Below the pieces are notes generated by a model. The model saw nothing but the letters and a program-made list of their open reading frames with translations. It did not search any database and was not told the origin of the DNA. This document shows positions 43,764 through 52,364 of a stretch of 64,000 bases of DNA, one piece after another. The stretch covers positions 992,001 through 1,056,000 of the forward strand of contig NZ_AP027736.1 in the NCBI RefSeq assembly GCF_030296675.1. The letters are read 5' to 3'. Positions within the stretch are counted from its first letter, which is position 1. Each line of letters starts with the position of its first letter. The translations under genes and the position numbers were made by a program. This stretch comes from Demequina sediminis. Its GTDB lineage: Bacteria > Actinomycetota > Actinomycetes > Actinomycetales > Demequinaceae.

Positions 43764-45194
43764 TCAGCCGTGGGCGCCCTCGTATGCCGCACCCTTCTCG
43801 GTGCGTCGCCCGGACACCATGGCGTGGTCGGCGGCACGCACGAGGTTCGACAGCCGGTACTCACCTCGCGACGTGTCGACCCACCCCGCGCTCACGCCCA
43901 CGTCGAAGCGTTCCCCCACCGCCTCCTCGAGCAGGTCCTGCGCGCACGTGCGCATGCGCTCGACGTGCCTCTCGGCATCGTCGTGCGAGGCCATCCACAA
44001 GACCGCGGCAAACTCGTCTCCGCCCAGGCGCGCGACCACGTCGCGCGGACCGGACGCCTCGACGAGGCCGTCGGCAACGGCGCGCAAGGCGGCATCGCCG
44101 ATCTCGTGACCGGCGCCGTCGTTGACTGACTTGAAATTGTCCAGGTCGAAGACGGCCACCACCACGCGCGCCGACCTTCGCCTGGCCGCCTGCAGCACGT
44201 CGTGGCCGCGCACCTCGAAGTGGTGACGGTTCGACAGGCCCGTGAGGGCATCGGTGCGTGCCCGGGCCGAGAGCTCGCCCGCCGGGAGCCGCAGCACCCA
44301 CAGGATGAGGCCCAGCACAACCGCGAGCGTGAGGACAAAGATGACGAAGGTGAGCATGGTCCGCTCGAGCGTCGCGATCGTGGGGAGGACGGCGTCGCCC
44401 TCGACCTGCACCGCGAGCGTCCAGGGCAGCGACGCGTCGACGGGGCGTTCGTAGTAGACCGAGGTCCCGTGGGGGATCACCGCCCCCGAGCCTGTCGCAA
44501 CCCGCGTCCCTGCGGGAGGCTCGACTGCGGAGTCGCCCGCGAGGAGCACGCCGTCACCCGTGACCGCCGCCGTCCCGAACCTCACCCCTGAGGACGCGGC
44601 GAGCGCGTCCTCGATCACTCTGGAGTCGGTCACCGCCACGACCGCGCCGACGACCTCGCCGGTGCGGTTGCGCGCGGCGAGTGCCGCGTGGAGGAGCGTG
44701 CGGCCGTCGTCGGCCACGACGGGCGCCGTCCACACCACCCCGGGCTCGGCGCGCGTGAGCGCGATCCACTGCTCGGGCGCGAGGGCCTGGCGCTGCGTCA
44801 CGGCGATGTCTCCGCCGGCCTCACGCCGCACCTCCTGGACGGTGCCGTCCCGACCCCACACCTGAATCGCGTCGATCGAGGGATGCGAGGCCAAGGGCGG
44901 CCCGGCAAGAGCGAGCACGCGATCGGCGTGTGCGGCGAGCGACGCATCGGCCCCGAGGGATCCCGCGATTGTCCGCAGCGTCGCCTCGGCGGGGCGGGTG
45001 GCGCCGGCGACGAGCACCGCGGTGGCGTCGCCGACCACGGTCGCGCCCTCGACGGCGGCCGTCCGTGCATCGGCGACCACCGCGCCGCGGAGCACGAACG
45101 ACGCGGCGCTGATCGCGACGAGTGCCACCAGCACCGCGCCGAAGACCCACGGCAGAGGATCTGCCGGGCTACGGACCGCGAGGCGGCGGGACAC
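43764..45194 (-). CDS. Membrane-anchored diguanylate cyclase (GGDEF)
   Basis: A 476-aa protein. TM1 (PWVFGAVLVALVAISAASFV) and TM2 (LTFVIFVLTLAVVLGLILWV, ~residue 285) enclose a ~240-aa extracellular sensor region of the double-Cache type. A C-terminal GGDEF domain follows with DALTGLSNRHHFE, FDLDNFKSVND and an intact RLGGDEFAAV. The product would be c-di-GMP. The inhibitory RxxD site five residues before GGDEF reads GPRD, so feedback control is probably lost. ATG/GTG at 45194. Confidence 0.88.
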   Translation of the reverse strand: MSRRLAVRSPADPLPWVFGAVLVALVAISAASFVLRGAVVADARTAAVEGATVVGDATAVLVAGATRPAEATLRTIAGSLGADASLAAHADRVLALAGPPLASHPSIDAIQVWGRDGTVQEVRREAGGDIAVTQRQALAPEQWIALTRAEPGVVWTAPVVADDGRTLLHAALAARNRTGEVVGAVVAVTDSRVIEDALAASSGVRFGTAAVTGDGVLLAGDSAVEPPAGTRVATGSGAVIPHGTSVYYERPVDASLPWTLAVQVEGDAVLPTIATLERTMLTFVIFVLTLAVVLGLILWVLRLPAGELSARARTDALTGLSNRHHFEVRGHDVLQAARRRSARVVVAVFDLDNFKSVNDGAGHEIGDAALRAVADGLVEASGPRDVVARLGGDEFAAVLWMASHDDAERHVERMRTCAQDLLEEAVGERFDVGVSAGWVDTSRGEYRLSNLVRAADHAMVSGRRTEKGAAYEGAHG

Positions 45195-45195
45195 G

Positions 45196-45651
45196 CTAGA
45201 AGGGTGACCCGAAGAGCACCGTCAGGACCGCCGCCATGACCGCGGTGTTGACGAGCGGAAGGCCGATTCTCAGGGCTCGCGGGATCTGAGGATTCTTGAC
45301 GACCATGACGTTAGTGAGAAACATCAGCACCGCGAGAATCGCGCCGACCCCGAGATACCACCAGAGGACCAGCGCCAGCGGGGCGAACATCGCCGCCCTC
45401 TCGGGCGCCTGCACGTGGGCGCCCATCTTGAGGATCGGCTTGCCATCGAGGTACAGGGTCTGGAAACCGGGGATCACGCCGCCCGACGTCAGCCGCGAGG
45501 TCGATCCGTTGCGCATCGGGATCGCCCAGCCACCCCTACCGCGCTTGATGACCGCGCCGTCGATCCTCACCTTGTACAGCAGCCCCAGGACGCCGTCGAC
45601 CTCGACCTTTCCCCGTGAACCCGGGATGTCGAGCCGTCGCGTGTTGTCCAT
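45196..45651 (-). CDS. Small membrane protein of unknown function
   Basis: A 151-aa protein with a basic N-terminal soluble part of ~85 aa (short beta-like segments KVEVDGVLGLLYKVRIDG and GFQTLYLDGKPILKMG), then two or three hydrophobic helices (LALVLWWYLGVGAILAVLMF and LVNTAVMAAVLTVLF). No family is recognised. It sits between two GGDEF genes on the same strand, ending one base from the first and starting 36 bp from the second, so it may belong to the same signalling unit. Confidence 0.6.
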   Translation of the reverse strand: MDNTRRLDIPGSRGKVEVDGVLGLLYKVRIDGAVIKRGRGGWAIPMRNGSTSRLTSGGVIPGFQTLYLDGKPILKMGAHVQAPERAAMFAPLALVLWWYLGVGAILAVLMFLTNVMVVKNPQIPRALRIGLPLVNTAVMAAVLTVLFGSPF

Positions 45652-45686
45652 GAAGCCTCCTCAGCAGGCGTCGTCAAGCGACGTCG

Positions 45687-47318
45687 TCAGTTGCCGGGGA
45701 GGATATCAGCAGGCTCGAGGTCCTGGGGGGCGCAGTCGGGCCCGTACGTGCGGCCCTTCTCGACACGCTTGCCCGCCATGAGCGCGGTGTCGGCGTCCGA
45801 GACCATCGCCTTGAGGTCGTATCCCGAGTCGGCGCTCGTGGTGAAGCCCGCGGTCACGCCCGCGAGCACGCCGCCGCGGTGCGCGCCAGCCACCGCACGG
45901 GCGGCATCGTCGCGCAGACGGCGCGCCACCTCGGCCGCCGAGGCCCGCGAGTCGAGACGCATCACGACCACGAACTCGTCCCCGCCGAGCCGCGCCGCGA
46001 CATCGCGCACGCGAACCGAGTCGAGCAACACACGGCCGACAGCCTTGATGACGGCGTCGCCCGCCTCGTGGCCGAACGAGTCGTTCACGGACTTGAGGTT
46101 ATCGAGGTCGAGTGCCAGTACGAGCACATCGGCGCCATCCTCCGCGCTCGTCGCGACCAGCGCGCGTCCCCGGCGCTGCAACTCGTAGCGGTTCGCGAGG
46201 CCCGTCAGGGCGTCGGTGCTCGCACGGTCGCGCATCACCCGCACGGGTCGCCACAGGCGCACGAGCAGCATCACCGAGGCGACCAGGACGAGGACCGACA
46301 GCGCGGTCATCACGTAGGTCCCGATCTGCGTGCGATAGAGCCCCGGGGTGAGGTCCTTCGCGCGCGCCTCGAGGTGGAGCTCCCAGTCCACTCCCGTGGC
46401 GGAGTCGAGCTGGCGCACGAGCCTGACGTGGTCGCCCTCGAGGACCGGCGCGCCGGGCGGCGGAGCGATCGAGGGCAGGCCGATCGCGCCGCCCTCGGGA
46501 ACCTCGGTGGAGCCGCCGACGGCGTCGCGGAGCACATCGCGCCGGCCCGAAGGCGCCGCCACCACGCGTCCATCCGACGTCAGGATGAAGGCGCGCGCCT
46601 CGTCTCCAATCGGAATGTTGTCCAACAACAGCGCGAGACGGTCGATGTCGAGCTCGGCGCCCAGGACGGCCTCGATCTTGCCGTCAATGGCGATCGCCTC
46701 GACCGGCGACACGGCGACGTCACCGGTCCTCGCGGAGATGTAGGGCTCGGTCCACGCGACCGTCACGGACGTCATCGCCCGCTCGAACCAGGGGCGCTCG
46801 AGCAGGTCGTACTCCGAGGCCTCGGTGAGGGAGGACCGCACGTCAAGCGACGCGGTGAGCTGAGTGCGCGTGATGAGGGTGGGTGCGCCATCGATGCCCA
46901 GCACGATGTCGAGCCGCAGGAAGCCGGTGCGCTGCTCGACCAGCATGGTCATGGCGCCGTCGAGATGGCCCACGAAGAGCGCGGACACGCTGTTCTCGCG
47001 GCTCACGCGATCCGCGAGCATCCGCGTCAGCGCATCGGTGTTGGGCATGACGCCATCGCGCTCGATCTCTTGCACGACTCCCGTGACCGTGTCGGCCGCG
47101 TTGTCCACGAAGTTGCCCACGCGCTCGTTCATGAGTTCGCCGATGTACGAGTAGGTGTCCTCGGCCGCGTCACGGTTGCCGCGGTCGGCCACGATCGCCC
47201 CGATGACGGAGACGATGATCTGCGCCGCGAGGATCGTCACCACGGAGAGCGCTACAAGGCGCATGCCGCGCGAACGCGACAAGTGCAGCCTCAGGCGACG
47301 AATCTTCATGTCCACCAT
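45687..47318 (-). CDS. Membrane-anchored diguanylate cyclase (GGDEF, double-Cache)
   Basis: A 543-aa protein. TM1 (LVALSVVTILAAQIIVSVIG) precedes a ~270-aa external double-Cache-like sensor (RPWFERAMTSVTVAWTEPY read in parts, AIDGKIEAVLGAELDID). TM2 (YVMTALSVLVLVASVMLLV) leads to a GGDEF domain: DALTGLANRYELQ, LDLDNLKSVNDSFGH, RLGGDEFVVV. The I-site reads RVRD, an intact RxxD, so product inhibition is expected, unlike its paralogue at 43764. ATG 47318 is used; ATG 47309 is possible. Confidence 0.88.
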   Translation of the reverse strand: MVDMKIRRLRLHLSRSRGMRLVALSVVTILAAQIIVSVIGAIVADRGNRDAAEDTYSYIGELMNERVGNFVDNAADTVTGVVQEIERDGVMPNTDALTRMLADRVSRENSVSALFVGHLDGAMTMLVEQRTGFLRLDIVLGIDGAPTLITRTQLTASLDVRSSLTEASEYDLLERPWFERAMTSVTVAWTEPYISARTGDVAVSPVEAIAIDGKIEAVLGAELDIDRLALLLDNIPIGDEARAFILTSDGRVVAAPSGRRDVLRDAVGGSTEVPEGGAIGLPSIAPPPGAPVLEGDHVRLVRQLDSATGVDWELHLEARAKDLTPGLYRTQIGTYVMTALSVLVLVASVMLLVRLWRPVRVMRDRASTDALTGLANRYELQRRGRALVATSAEDGADVLVLALDLDNLKSVNDSFGHEAGDAVIKAVGRVLLDSVRVRDVAARLGGDEFVVVMRLDSRASAAEVARRLRDDAARAVAGAHRGGVLAGVTAGFTTSADSGYDLKAMVSDADTALMAGKRVEKGRTYGPDCAPQDLEPADILPGN

Positions 47319-47342
47319 TGTCCAGGGACATTCGGTGGTTCT

Positions 47343-47366
47343 CGAATCCCCGGTGGGTGGGGTTCG
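47343..47366 (-). terminator. Hairpin after the rRNA methyltransferase gene
   Basis: CGAA-T-CCCC (47343-47351) pairs with GGGGTTCG (47359-47366) around a 7-nt loop, with one bulged T. Located 50 bp after the stop of the 47416 gene. Confidence 0.4.
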
Positions 47367-47415
47367 TCACACCCGCGAAGCCTCGTTGCGAGCCACGCCC
47401 GGTGGGGCGTCGCGC

Positions 47416-48255
47416 CTAGGCGCGCTGCGCCGCGGCGGACGCGTAGAGGCACACGGCGGCAGCGGTGCCCAGGTTGAGGCTCTCGGCGCTGCCGTAGATG
47501 GGAATGCGCACCACAGCATCGGCGAGCGAGAGCTCCTCGGGTGTGAGGCCCCAGGCCTCGTTGCCGAACACCCACGCCGTGGGCCCCGCCAGGGAGGCCG
47601 GATCGGCGGCGCCGTCCTCGCCCAGGACGTCGTCACCCGAGCCGTCGGCGGCAAGCACCGTGAGGCCAGCGCGCTGCAGCGCGGTCACCGCGTCCGCGAG
47701 CGGCGCCCGCGCGACGGGAACGTGGAAGAGGCTGCCCGCGCTCGCGCGGACGACCTTGGGATTCGTGGGATCGACCGAGTCTCCCGCCAACACCACGGCG
47801 TCCGCACCCGCGGCATCCGCGACGCGAATCGCGGTGCCGGCGTTGCCCGGATCACGCACGTTGGACAGCACCGCGACCAGGCGGGGGCCCGCCGCAAGGA
47901 CGTCGTCCAGCGAGGTGCCCGTCGAGTCGACGACGGCGACCACACCCTGGGCGTCGCCACTCATCGCCGCGAGCACCTCGACGGTGCCGAGGTGCACGTA
48001 CAGTCCGGCGGCCAGCGCCTCGCTCACGATGTCACCGTGGCGGGCGGCCGCCTCGTCGCTCAGGTAGACGTCGCGCACGCGGGGCGCGGCATGGCGCACC
48101 GCCTCACGAACGGACTGGGGGCCCTCCACCAGGAGGACGCCCGCACGCGAACGCGCGGAACGCCCCGCCAGGGCCGCGACTCTCTTGACCCGTTCCGCCT
48201 TCGCATTCGCGAGCGTCACGGTGAGGTCTGCAGGCCCGACGGGGCGTTCCGACAT
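47416..48255 (-). CDS. TrmH/SpoU-family RNA 2'-O-methyltransferase
   Basis: A 279-aa SPOUT enzyme that methylates ribose in rRNA or tRNA with SAM. An N-terminal L30e-like RNA-binding part (VLLVEGPQSVREAV) precedes the knotted domain with motif 1 LSNVRDPGNAGTAIRVADAAG (read in parts), motif 2 WVFGNEAWGLTPEE and motif 3 IPIYGSAESLNLGTAAAVCLY (read in parts). Placement downstream of rplT is conserved in actinobacteria and suggests 23S rRNA as target. Confidence 0.92.
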   Translation of the reverse strand: MSERPVGPADLTVTLANAKAERVKRVAALAGRSARSRAGVLLVEGPQSVREAVRHAAPRVRDVYLSDEAAARHGDIVSEALAAGLYVHLGTVEVLAAMSGDAQGVVAVVDSTGTSLDDVLAAGPRLVAVLSNVRDPGNAGTAIRVADAAGADAVVLAGDSVDPTNPKVVRASAGSLFHVPVARAPLADAVTALQRAGLTVLAADGSGDDVLGEDGAADPASLAGPTAWVFGNEAWGLTPEELSLADAVVRIPIYGSAESLNLGTAAAVCLYASAAAQRA

Positions 48256-48266
48256 GGGGCGTGTCC

Positions 48267-48647
48267 TTACGCGGCGGGCGCGTTGACGTCGGCCGGGAGG
48301 GCCTTCTTGGCCGCCTCGACCAGGGTCGCGAACGCGGCCTCGTCGTTCACCGCGAGCTCGGCGAGCATGCGGCGGTCCACCTCGATGCCAGCGGCCTTGA
48401 GGCCCTGGATGAAGCGGTTGTAGGTGAGGCCGTGCGCACGAGACGCAGCGTTGATGCGCTGGATCCAGAGCTTGCGGAAGTCACCCTTGCGCTTGCGGCG
48501 GTCGTTGTAGCTGTAGACGAGCGAGTGAGTGACCTGCTCCTTCGCCTTCCGGTACAGGCGCGAACGCTGGCCGCGGTAGCCCGCGGCGCGCTCGAGGGTA
48601 GTCCGGCGCTTCTTCTGGGCGTTGACCGCCCGCTTGACGCGTGCCAT
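48267..48647 (-). CDS. rplT: 50S ribosomal protein L20
   Basis: 126 aa, very basic. The canonical start [20 protein letters not shown] and [20 protein letters not shown] are clear, and the length is normal. It binds 23S rRNA early in 50S assembly. The spacing to rpmI is 31 bp, in the conserved infC-rpmI-rplT order. Confidence 0.98.
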   Translation of the reverse strand: MARVKRAVNAQKKRRTTLERAAGYRGQRSRLYRKAKEQVTHSLVYSYNDRRKRKGDFRKLWIQRINAASRAHGLTYNRFIQGLKAAGIEVDRRMLAELAVNDEAAFATLVEAAKKALPADVNAPAA

Positions 48648-48678
48648 TTCTAGGTCTCCTTAAGACGTGGGGGCGGGC

Positions 48679-48873
48679 TTACTTGCCCAGCAGCTTCTTG
48701 ATCTTCTTCGAGTCGGCGTCCGACAGGATCGCGTCGACGGCAACGCGACGCTTGCGCGACGAGTGCTTCTCCTCGAACTTGTGCACGTTCATCGCGTGAG
48801 CGTGCTTCACCTTGCCGGTACCCGTGAGCTTGAAGCGCTTCTTGGCACCCGAGTGGGTCTTGTTCTTGGGCAT
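48679..48873 (-). CDS. rpmI: 50S ribosomal protein L35
   Basis: 64 aa and basic: MPKNKTHSGAKKRFKLTGTG at the N-terminus and a C-terminal KKIKKLLGK. Full length for the family. It lies between infC and rplT and is preceded by a clear AAGGAGAGG-type ribosome-binding site. Confidence 0.98.
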   Translation of the reverse strand: MPKNKTHSGAKKRFKLTGTGKVKHAHAMNVHKFEEKHSSRKRRVAVDAILSDADSKKIKKLLGK

Positions 48874-48956
48874 TGCTGCCTCTCCTTACGTGGTCTGGCC
48901 GTACCCGGTGGGGCACGGCACGTGTCACGGGCGACTGGCGCCCGAAGCCTGGGGTC

Positions 48957-49619
48957 CTACTCGGCTGCCTGCTCGGTGTCCGTCTCGACCTCGGCCTCGG
49001 GGGCCTCGGACTCGTCGGCACGCTTGGGCGCCTTGCGCTCGTCGCGCGACGCGGCCGCAGCCGCCTTGCGCTCCTCACGCACCTTGCGCTGCTCCTCCAT
49101 GGCCTCCGCCTTCTTCTTCAGCGGGCCAAGGACGAGCGACATGTTGCGCCCCTCCTGGTTCGGAGCGTTCTCGACGACGCCAAACTCCTCGACCTCCGCG
49201 GCCAGCTTCATCAGCAGGCGACGGCCCATCTCGGGGCGCGACTGCTCGCGGCCACGGAACATGATCGTGATCTTGACCTTGTCGCCGCCCTTAAGGAAGC
49301 GCACCACGTGACCCTTCTTGGTCTCGTAGTCGTGCTCGTCGATCTTGAGACGGAAACGCATCTCCTTGATCTCGGTGTTGGCCTGATTGCGCCGGGACTC
49401 ACGCGCCTTGACGGCCGCCTCGTACTTGAACTTTCCGTAGTCCATGAGCTTGACCACGGGAGGGCGCGAATCCGGCGCCACCTCGACCAGGTCGAGCTCG
49501 GCGTCCTGCGCCAGACGGAGGGCATCCTCGATACGGACGATGCCAACCTGCTCGCCCTTCGGCCCGACAAGGCGGACCTCGGGAACACGGATGCGCTCGT
49601 TGATGCGCGGCTCGTTGAT
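48957..49619 (-). CDS. infC: Translation initiation factor IF-3, probable ATC start
   Basis: A 220-aa IF-3 with N-domain ([20 protein letters not shown] read in parts), linker and C-domain ([19 protein letters not shown]), plus an actinobacterial acidic/basic tail from residue ~175 ([12 protein letters not shown]...[10 protein letters not shown]). The family-typical N-terminus begins at INEPRINER, whose first codon is ATC at 49619, and AGAAGGAG lies 5-6 nt before it. A non-AUG start lets IF-3 control its own synthesis; this is established in E. coli (AUU) and inferred here. Confidence 0.95.
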   Translation of the reverse strand: MNEPRINERIRVPEVRLVGPKGEQVGIVRIEDALRLAQDAELDLVEVAPDSRPPVVKLMDYGKFKYEAAVKARESRRNQANTEIKEMRFRLKIDEHDYETKKGHVVRFLKGGDKVKITIMFRGREQSRPEMGRRLLMKLAAEVEEFGVVENAPNQEGRNMSLVLGPLKKKAEAMEEQRKVREERKAAAAASRDERKAPKRADESEAPEAEVETDTEQAAE

Positions 49620-49852
49620 AGCGGCTCCTTCTGTTGCGTGATGCGACCGCCGCACAAGCACCACCCCAGAAACGAGGAAAGGCCCCTGCCCGAATGCGAG
49701 CAGAGGCCACCGAGGCACCGGCGCCCGGCCGCACGAGTGCGACGAACGCCGAAACCGAGACCCTGGTCCTTGGCGGTCCGAGGGTGGGAGGTGGACTCCA
49801 CTTGCGCGTTGCGGCACGTGCCACAACCGGTCGATGCACCAGAATAGCAAGC
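49620..49852 (-). other. infC leader and divergent promoter region
   Basis: 233 bases between infC and the divergent DUF1844 gene. On the minus strand the leader can form several hairpins (for example GGAGTCCACCTCC and GCACTCGTGC). GGCACGTGCC at 49813-49822 is a perfect palindrome. CAGAAT at 49840-49845 is a candidate -10 for the plus-strand gene. An autoregulatory L20/IF3-type leader is possible but not shown. Confidence 0.4.
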
Positions 49853-50248
49853 ATGAGCGCGAATGACCAGGAAGCACGTCCCGAGTCCCCCGGCGAGTTC
49901 CCCACGCCCCCTCCCCGAGGAGACGATGCGGGGGCCGCCCGCGACCTTGCCGACGTCAGTGCGGTGGAACTTATCACGACGGTGAGCGTTCATCTTCTGA
50001 GTGCCGCCGCGCTGCGGTGCGGCCTGGCAGAGGAGGGTGACGAGTACACCGACCTCGACGAGGCGCGCACGATCATCACCGCTCTCGCGGGGCTGGTCAC
50101 GGCCGCCGCGCCCGACCTTGGCGACACTCATGCCCGCGCCCTGAGGGACGGGCTGCGGAGCGTACAGTTGGCATTCCGGGAGGCCTCGGCCGTCCCGGAT
50201 CGGCCCGGAGACGGGCCCGGCGAGAAGTTCACGGGGGCGGTCACGTAG
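49853..50248 (+). CDS. DUF1844 domain protein
   Basis: A 131-aa protein. After a ~35-aa disordered N-terminus it has the DUF1844 core: [60 protein letters not shown] (each read in part), and the ending GPGEKFTG. The family commonly lies next to infC in actinobacteria; its function is unknown. The N-terminal linker includes a near-copy of the genome word (AGACGATGCGG). The stop overlaps the next GTG start by one base. Confidence 0.88.
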   Translation: MSANDQEARPESPGEFPTPPPRGDDAGAARDLADVSAVELITTVSVHLLSAAALRCGLAEEGDEYTDLDEARTIITALAGLVTAAAPDLGDTHARALRDGLRSVQLAFREASAVPDRPGDGPGEKFTGAVT

Positions 50249-51076
50249 TGGCATCTGGGGAGGACAAGGACGCGCGCGGCGCCACTCACGGCGACCTCGC
50301 CACCGACGCGAGCGCGCGCGACGCCGTGCCGCGCAGTCGGTCACTCTTCCCCCCGTCTCGACCCCCGCATCGTCCCCTCGCGAGGACGCCCGTGCCGCGG
50401 ATCCCACGCACCGCGACATCACCGACACCGACGAGTTCGAGGCGGTCTCTGACGCCGCCGTTCCGGTCGACGAGGCTCACCGCTATGGCGAGGACGACGA
50501 CGCCGACCCCGTGGTCGACGTCGCGGACCCCGACGACGTCGAGCCCGAAGCGGTCCACCATCGACCGCGCTCCGCGGGGCTCATCGTCACCGTCGCGATC
50601 ATGACGGCGCTGCTGATTGCGGCCGCGGCGTTCGTCGCCTACCTGTGGCGCGTGTCCGAGGCGTGGGAGCTGCGCGTCGCCGAGCTCACGCAGATCGGAT
50701 ACGACCTGGGCGAGCAGCTCGCGGGGAGCGCGCCGCGCTCGCCGAGGCGAATCAGCAGATCGATCTCCTCGACGACCAGCTCACGGCCTCCAAGGACACC
50801 GTCCTGAGGCTGCAGGCGCAGAACGCGCAATGGGGCGACGACGCCGCGTACGCGCAGGAGCAGATCCTCGCACTCGAGGAGCTCACGGTCGAGGCGTCGT
50901 CGGTGGCGAACTCCCTCAGTCGGTGCATCGAGGGTCACGAGCAGCTCGTCACCTACCTGCAGACGCCCGACGACTACGAGCCCGAGGAGCTTGAGAGCTT
51001 CCGTGCGAGCGTCGACGAGCTCTGCACCGCCGCGACGGACGCTCACCTCGACTTCCAGCAGTCGGTGGCCCCGTGA
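50248..51076 (+). CDS. Single-pass membrane protein with coiled coil, module copy 1 (two one-base breaks)
   Basis: Reconstructed ~276-aa protein: GTG start at 50248, long acidic disordered N-terminus (DTDEFEAVSDAA, YGEDDDADPVVD), one transmembrane helix (LIVTVAIMTALLIAAAAFVAYL), then an external coiled coil (LAEANQQIDLLDDQLTASKD) and a C-terminal helical part with two cysteines (SRCIEGHEQL, DELCTAATDA). The frame is broken at the six-C run 50349-50354 and the four-G run 50724-50727; one added base at each gives a continuous protein. Overlapping starts and stops tie it to its neighbours. Same architecture as 51825-52364. Confidence 0.65.
50367..50377 (-). repeat. GGGGACGATGC motif copy
   Basis: In the disordered N-terminal region of the coiled-coil protein, where the sense strand encodes PASSPRED. 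Confidence 0.6.
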
Positions 51077-51828
51077 GGCGCACGCGTCAAGCGACCGTTG
51101 CCGCGGCCGTCGCCGCGGCTCTCGCGCTCGCCGGGTGCGCGTACGTTCCCGCCGAGCCCGGCGAGCTGCCCTCCGACTTCGTCCCGTCCCCGACCGCCTC
51201 CCCTGGGGACGGACCGGGCGCGCTCTCCCCCGACGGCTTCACCGCGGCGCAGCGCATGACGGTGCGCGTGCGCAACGTGGGGTGCGGCTTCATCTCCACC
51301 GGCACGGGATTCGCGCTCGACGCCCACACGCTCGTGACCAACCGCCACGTGGTCACCAACTCGAAGCTCATCACCGTGACCACGTACGACGGACGCACCA
51401 TCACGGCAACCGCGGCGGCCGCGACCACGGTCGCCGACATCGCGATCATCACGACCGAGGAGTCGCTGGGCAACGCCTTCGCGCGACGGGCCCAGGAGGA
51501 CCCCGCCGAGGGCGACGTCATCACGGTGGTCGGCTACCCGAACGGCGGGCGCCTCACCACGACGACCGGAGTGGTCCTGGGTCCGACCACGGATCCGCTC
51601 GGCGGCGCGGTCGGCACGGTCTTCGCCACCAGCGCGAGCGTCGAGCAGGGCTCCTCCGGATCGCCCGTCCTGGACGAGTCCGGCGACGTGGTGGGCGTGA
51701 TCTACGCGAAGAACTTCTCGAATCAGAGCTTCATCGTGCCCGTGTCGACCCTCAACACCCTGCTGGAGGAGAACGCCTTGCTCGTGCCCGAGACCCCCTG
51801 CTCGAACACGCCCATGGGCCTCACGTGA
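51073..51828 (+). CDS. Trypsin-like serine protease lipoprotein, module copy 1
   Basis: A 251-aa exported protease: signal peptide with lipobox LAGC (Cys22), a Pro/Ser linker, then an S1C-type chymotrypsin fold. The triad is readable as His92 (VTNRHVV), Asp122 (VADIAII) and Ser195 (GSSGSPVLD). There is no PDZ domain, so it is smaller than HtrA. GTG 51073 overlaps the preceding stop (GTGA) and its own stop overlaps the next GTG, so all four module genes are likely one translation-coupled operon. Confidence 0.85.
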   Translation: MRRTRQATVAAAVAAALALAGCAYVPAEPGELPSDFVPSPTASPGDGPGALSPDGFTAAQRMTVRVRNVGCGFISTGTGFALDAHTLVTNRHVVTNSKLITVTTYDGRTITATAAAATTVADIAIITTEESLGNAFARRAQEDPAEGDVITVVGYPNGGRLTTTTGVVLGPTTDPLGGAVGTVFATSASVEQGSSGSPVLDESGDVVGVIYAKNFSNQSFIVPVSTLNTLLEENALLVPETPCSNTPMGLT

Positions 51829-52364
51829 GCGACCCGGTCGCCCCCTGGGCGCCCGAGCCGGTTCCCGCCGAACCACCGCTCCCGTCCGCGGTCGCCCCTT
51901 CCCGGGCGCGCTCGCGCCGCGGCCTCACGGTCGCCCTGGTCCTTAGCCTGGTCGGCGTCGTCGGTCTCGCGGTCGCGCTGACGATGCTCGCGCTCGCGCG
52001 GTCCTCGTGGGAGGCGCAGAATGCGCAGCTGCGCGAGCGCGTCGAGGCCCTGACCGACGAGGCGAGCGTGCTGAACGCCCGGGTCGCCGAGCTCGAGGAG
52101 GCAAGCGCTCAACTCGCGACCCTCAAGGAGGAGTACTCGGCGGCGGTCAACCAGGGAGCCCAGGGCACCGAGTCCGTCGTCGAGCTCGAGTCGATCGTCG
52201 ACGGGTACCAGGAGTGCGTCACCGCGCAGACCGAGCACTTCGAGGTGCTGCGCTACGCGGACCGCTACGTCGCGTCGAGCATCGTCGAGTCGGAGGCCTC
52301 GATCCTCGACTTCTGCACCGAGGTCTCCGCCGCCTACGTGGAGTTCCGGGCCCGCAATGACTGA
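51825..52364 (+). CDS. Single-pass membrane protein with coiled coil, module copy 2
   Basis: A 179-aa protein with a proline-rich N-terminus, one transmembrane helix (LTVALVLSLVGVVGLAVALT, ~residues 34-53), an external coiled coil (QLRERVEALTDEASVLNARV) and a C-terminal helix with two cysteines (YQECVTAQTEHF, LDFCTEVSAAY) spaced much as in the protein at 50248. It looks like a shorter paralogue. GTG 51825 overlaps the protease stop (GTGA). No family is recognised. Confidence 0.75.
   Translation: MSDPVAPWAPEPVPAEPPLPSAVAPSRARSRRGLTVALVLSLVGVVGLAVALTMLALARSSWEAQNAQLRERVEALTDEASVLNARVAELEEASAQLATLKEEYSAAVNQGAQGTESVVELESIVDGYQECVTAQTEHFEVLRYADRYVASSIVESEASILDFCTEVSAAYVEFRARND

Noticed and set aside
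50511-50807. Separate 98-aa protein starting MVDVADPDD
   Set aside because: It is the middle part of the frameshifted coiled-coil membrane protein rather than an independent gene.
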